64,000 nucleotides of DNA from Amaranthus tricolor. Taxonomy: Eukaryota > Streptophyta > Magnoliopsida > Caryophyllales > Amaranthaceae. Below the pieces are notes generated by a model that worked only from the letters and a program-made list of their open reading frames with translations, searched no databases and was not told where the DNA came from. Shown in pieces: positions 62,757 through 64,000 of this stretch. The stretch is from contig NC_080057.1 in NCBI RefSeq assembly GCF_026212465.1, positions 17,060,124 to 17,124,123 on the forward strand. The letters are read 5' to 3'. Each line of letters opens with the position of its first letter. The stretch's first letter is position 1. The position numbers were made by a program, and so were the translations under genes.

Positions 62757-63467
62757 TTAGGTAGTAGTTGTAGGAGGACCTACAACAGCAGTACTAGCAC
62801 CACCGTCTATATCTCCACTTCCGCTGCCACTTTCGCCGGGCCCACTACTTACATGGCCTCCAACACCGCCGGGATCAATCCCGGAGACGGTGGCGGTGGT
62901 GGCAGCAGAAGCGGAAGCAGAAGAAGGGCGTTTCCTCTTCTTCTTTTCATACGGAATACCTCGAGCTTTTGCTTGGCTTTCCCTGACTTCCCGAAGGTAA
63001 ATCCGCACAGCCCGCGCACCAAAAGGATTGGATTCGGGCCGTCCACCATTTTCCTCATACGCAGCTCGGAGACGGCCGATGAGAGCGTCAAGGCTGCCCC
63101 ACGCTTGTTTAAGAGGACAAGCGCATGGGGCGGGCGGGTTAGGGTGCCCAAAATACGGGCACCCGGTGTTGTGAACCTTGGTTTTTCCAAATTGGTCCAA
63201 GTATTTGAGGAATTCTAATACATGAGCTCCACTACACCTTGAAAGAGAAAGTGGGGGTTTGTGATTTCTTAGGTACTGTAGGAAAGTATTCCAGTCTCGT
63301 CTTTTTTGTGACTCGTATCGACTTGGTGGAGCTGCCGCAGCTGTTGCAGCTGCGGCAACTCCTACTATTTGAGATGAGTCAGGAGCTTGATCTCCGGCTC
63401 TTGCACAACCACTAGAATATCCTTCTCCACCTCCGGATTCCGCTCCTCCTACTCCTCCACTATCCAT
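62757..63467 (-). CDS. LSH: ALOG-domain transcription regulator (LSH family)
   Basis: Plant nuclear DNA-binding regulator of organ boundaries, meristems and light responses, as known for ALOG/LSH proteins. 236 aa, uninterrupted, within the usual family size. Residues 1-48 are a Gly/Ala-rich variable N-terminus. The ALOG domain spans about 49-175 ([94 protein letters not shown]). The zinc-ribbon insert has His99, Cys103, Cys115 and Cys117. A nuclear-localisation signal KKKRKRP lies at about 175-181, followed by a Ser/Gly-rich tail ending in Thr residues. The CDS is markedly GC-richer than its surroundings. The exact orthologue (LSH1, 3/4 or other) is not decided. Confidence 0.97.
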   Translation of the reverse strand: MDSGGVGGAESGGGEGYSSGCARAGDQAPDSSQIVGVAAAATAAAAPPSRYESQKRRDWNTFLQYLRNHKPPLSLSRCSGAHVLEFLKYLDQFGKTKVHNTGCPYFGHPNPPAPCACPLKQAWGSLDALIGRLRAAYEENGGRPESNPFGARAVRIYLREVRESQAKARGIPYEKKKRKRPSSASASAATTATVSGIDPGGVGGHVSSGPGESGSGSGDIDGGASTAVVGPPTTTT

Positions 63468-63929
63468 ATATGTGTTTTTTGTTAATTTTTAGTGATAATT
63501 TTTATATTTAATTGTTGGGTTTTTTTTATTTAAAAATTTTTTTTGTGGGTTTTTAGGGTAGGGAAGAGAGGAGGATTTTTGGTGATGGGACGTGAAAAGG
63601 GAGGGAAGGATGAATGAATAAGACCAAGAAGAGTAAGAGTACTATTTGTTTTGAGTGTAGTTATAAGGTCTCTCCTTTGTGTATTGAAAGAGAGTGTGAA
63701 AATGATGAGGGAAGAGAAATTGATAAAAGAGCACAAAATAAAAGGGATGGTATATAGAGAGAGAATTGTTTATTGGCCACTATGATCAAGAGTCTTGTGA
63801 GGAAGAAAAAGGACAATAAAAAGATTAAATAAAATGAAGAGAGAATTAATTTTAGAGAGAAGAGGAGAATGAAGAAGAAAAAGAGGAGAATGAAGAAGAA
63901 AAAGAGGAGAATGGCTATAAGCTTGTGTG
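63468..63929 (-). promoter_or_regulatory. Probable 5' leader of the ALOG gene with uORF and CT repeat
   Basis: Between the start codon and an upstream TATA-like site lies a pyrimidine-rich leader on the minus strand. It includes a 21 bp tandem repeat (plus-strand unit GAGGAGAATGAAGAAGAAAA, 63862-63913). An upstream frame of 68 codons (63736-63530) would lie in the leader unless it is spliced out. Transcription start and any 5' UTR intron are inferred, not shown. Confidence 0.45.
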
Positions 63930-63947
63930 TATATAAATTATCACGTG
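63930..63947 (-). promoter_or_regulatory. TATA-like box and G-box upstream of ALOG
   Basis: On the minus strand CACGTG (63947-63942), a G-box bound by bZIP/bHLH light- and ABA-related factors, is followed a few bases later by TTTATATAC (63938-63930), a TATA-like box. The order fits a promoter driving the ALOG gene. The G-box fits the light link of the family but binding is unproven. Confidence 0.5.
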
Positions 63948-64000
63948 GCTATGGCCCCCTATACAAGGGACATAACTCATTTGCACCTCTATTTTCCCAT

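Noticed and set aside
62853..63218. 121-codon open frame on the plus strand across the ALOG gene, and a 113-codon minus frame at 62849-63190
   Set aside because: Both are shadows of the GC-rich ALOG CDS; only the 62757-63467 frame matches a protein family.

Overview
The window is nuclear DNA of a flowering plant, most likely a eudicot. It is very AT-rich and has spliceosomal introns, plant-specific gene families and a dense population of plant transposable elements. I cannot assign a species. Only two genes look intact. One is eIF2-alpha on the plus strand (6926-12776, seven exons, 342 aa). The other is an ALOG-domain (LSH/LIGHT-DEPENDENT SHORT HYPOCOTYLS family) regulator on the minus strand (62757-63467, single coding exon, 236 aa), with its promoter at the right edge. 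A decayed CC-NBS-LRR resistance-type pseudogene lies at 17264-19177 on the minus strand. I see no rRNA, functional tRNA or CRISPR.

The rest is layered mobile DNA, and many insertions can be read to the base from target-site duplications (TSDs). From left to right: a decayed Ty1/copia element (785 to about 5390) whose gag is split by two hAT-like insertions and whose 3' LTR carries a ~480 bp AT microsatellite; eIF2-alpha; a foldback Mutator-like element containing a second Mutator-like element (13200-15176); an unassigned coding-like remnant split by a 522 bp element; the NLR pseudogene; and a dispersed repeat holding a copia-type solo LTR that itself holds a gypsy-type solo LTR (20198-22508). 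Next come small elements sitting in (TA)n tracts (22815-24124), a long-TIR element (24509-25819), and a solo LTR inside a MITE (27031-28075).

In the centre is an intact TRIM retrotransposon (29689-30255). It is followed by a 7.8 kb Mutator-like element (31842-39649) split by a 5.6 kb CACTA element with a broken TNP2-type transposase (32645-38213). A non-autonomous Ty3/gypsy element follows (39812-45998) with a 5 bp TSD; it keeps only gag and protease plus 2.5 kb of non-coding internal DNA.

The right third holds a second TRIM (47885-48160), a truncated copia element on the minus strand (50076-51690), several Stowaway-type and other MITEs, a deleted hAT element that keeps the transposase C-terminus (58241-59182), and nested MITEs (59600-61370) before the ALOG gene.

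The two intact genes have no evident functional link: one is basal translation machinery and the other is a developmental transcription regulator. No new gene system was found. The strongest novelty is the precise nesting record and the non-autonomous elements: the gag-protease-only gypsy element, the two TRIMs, and the MULE and hAT deletion derivatives.
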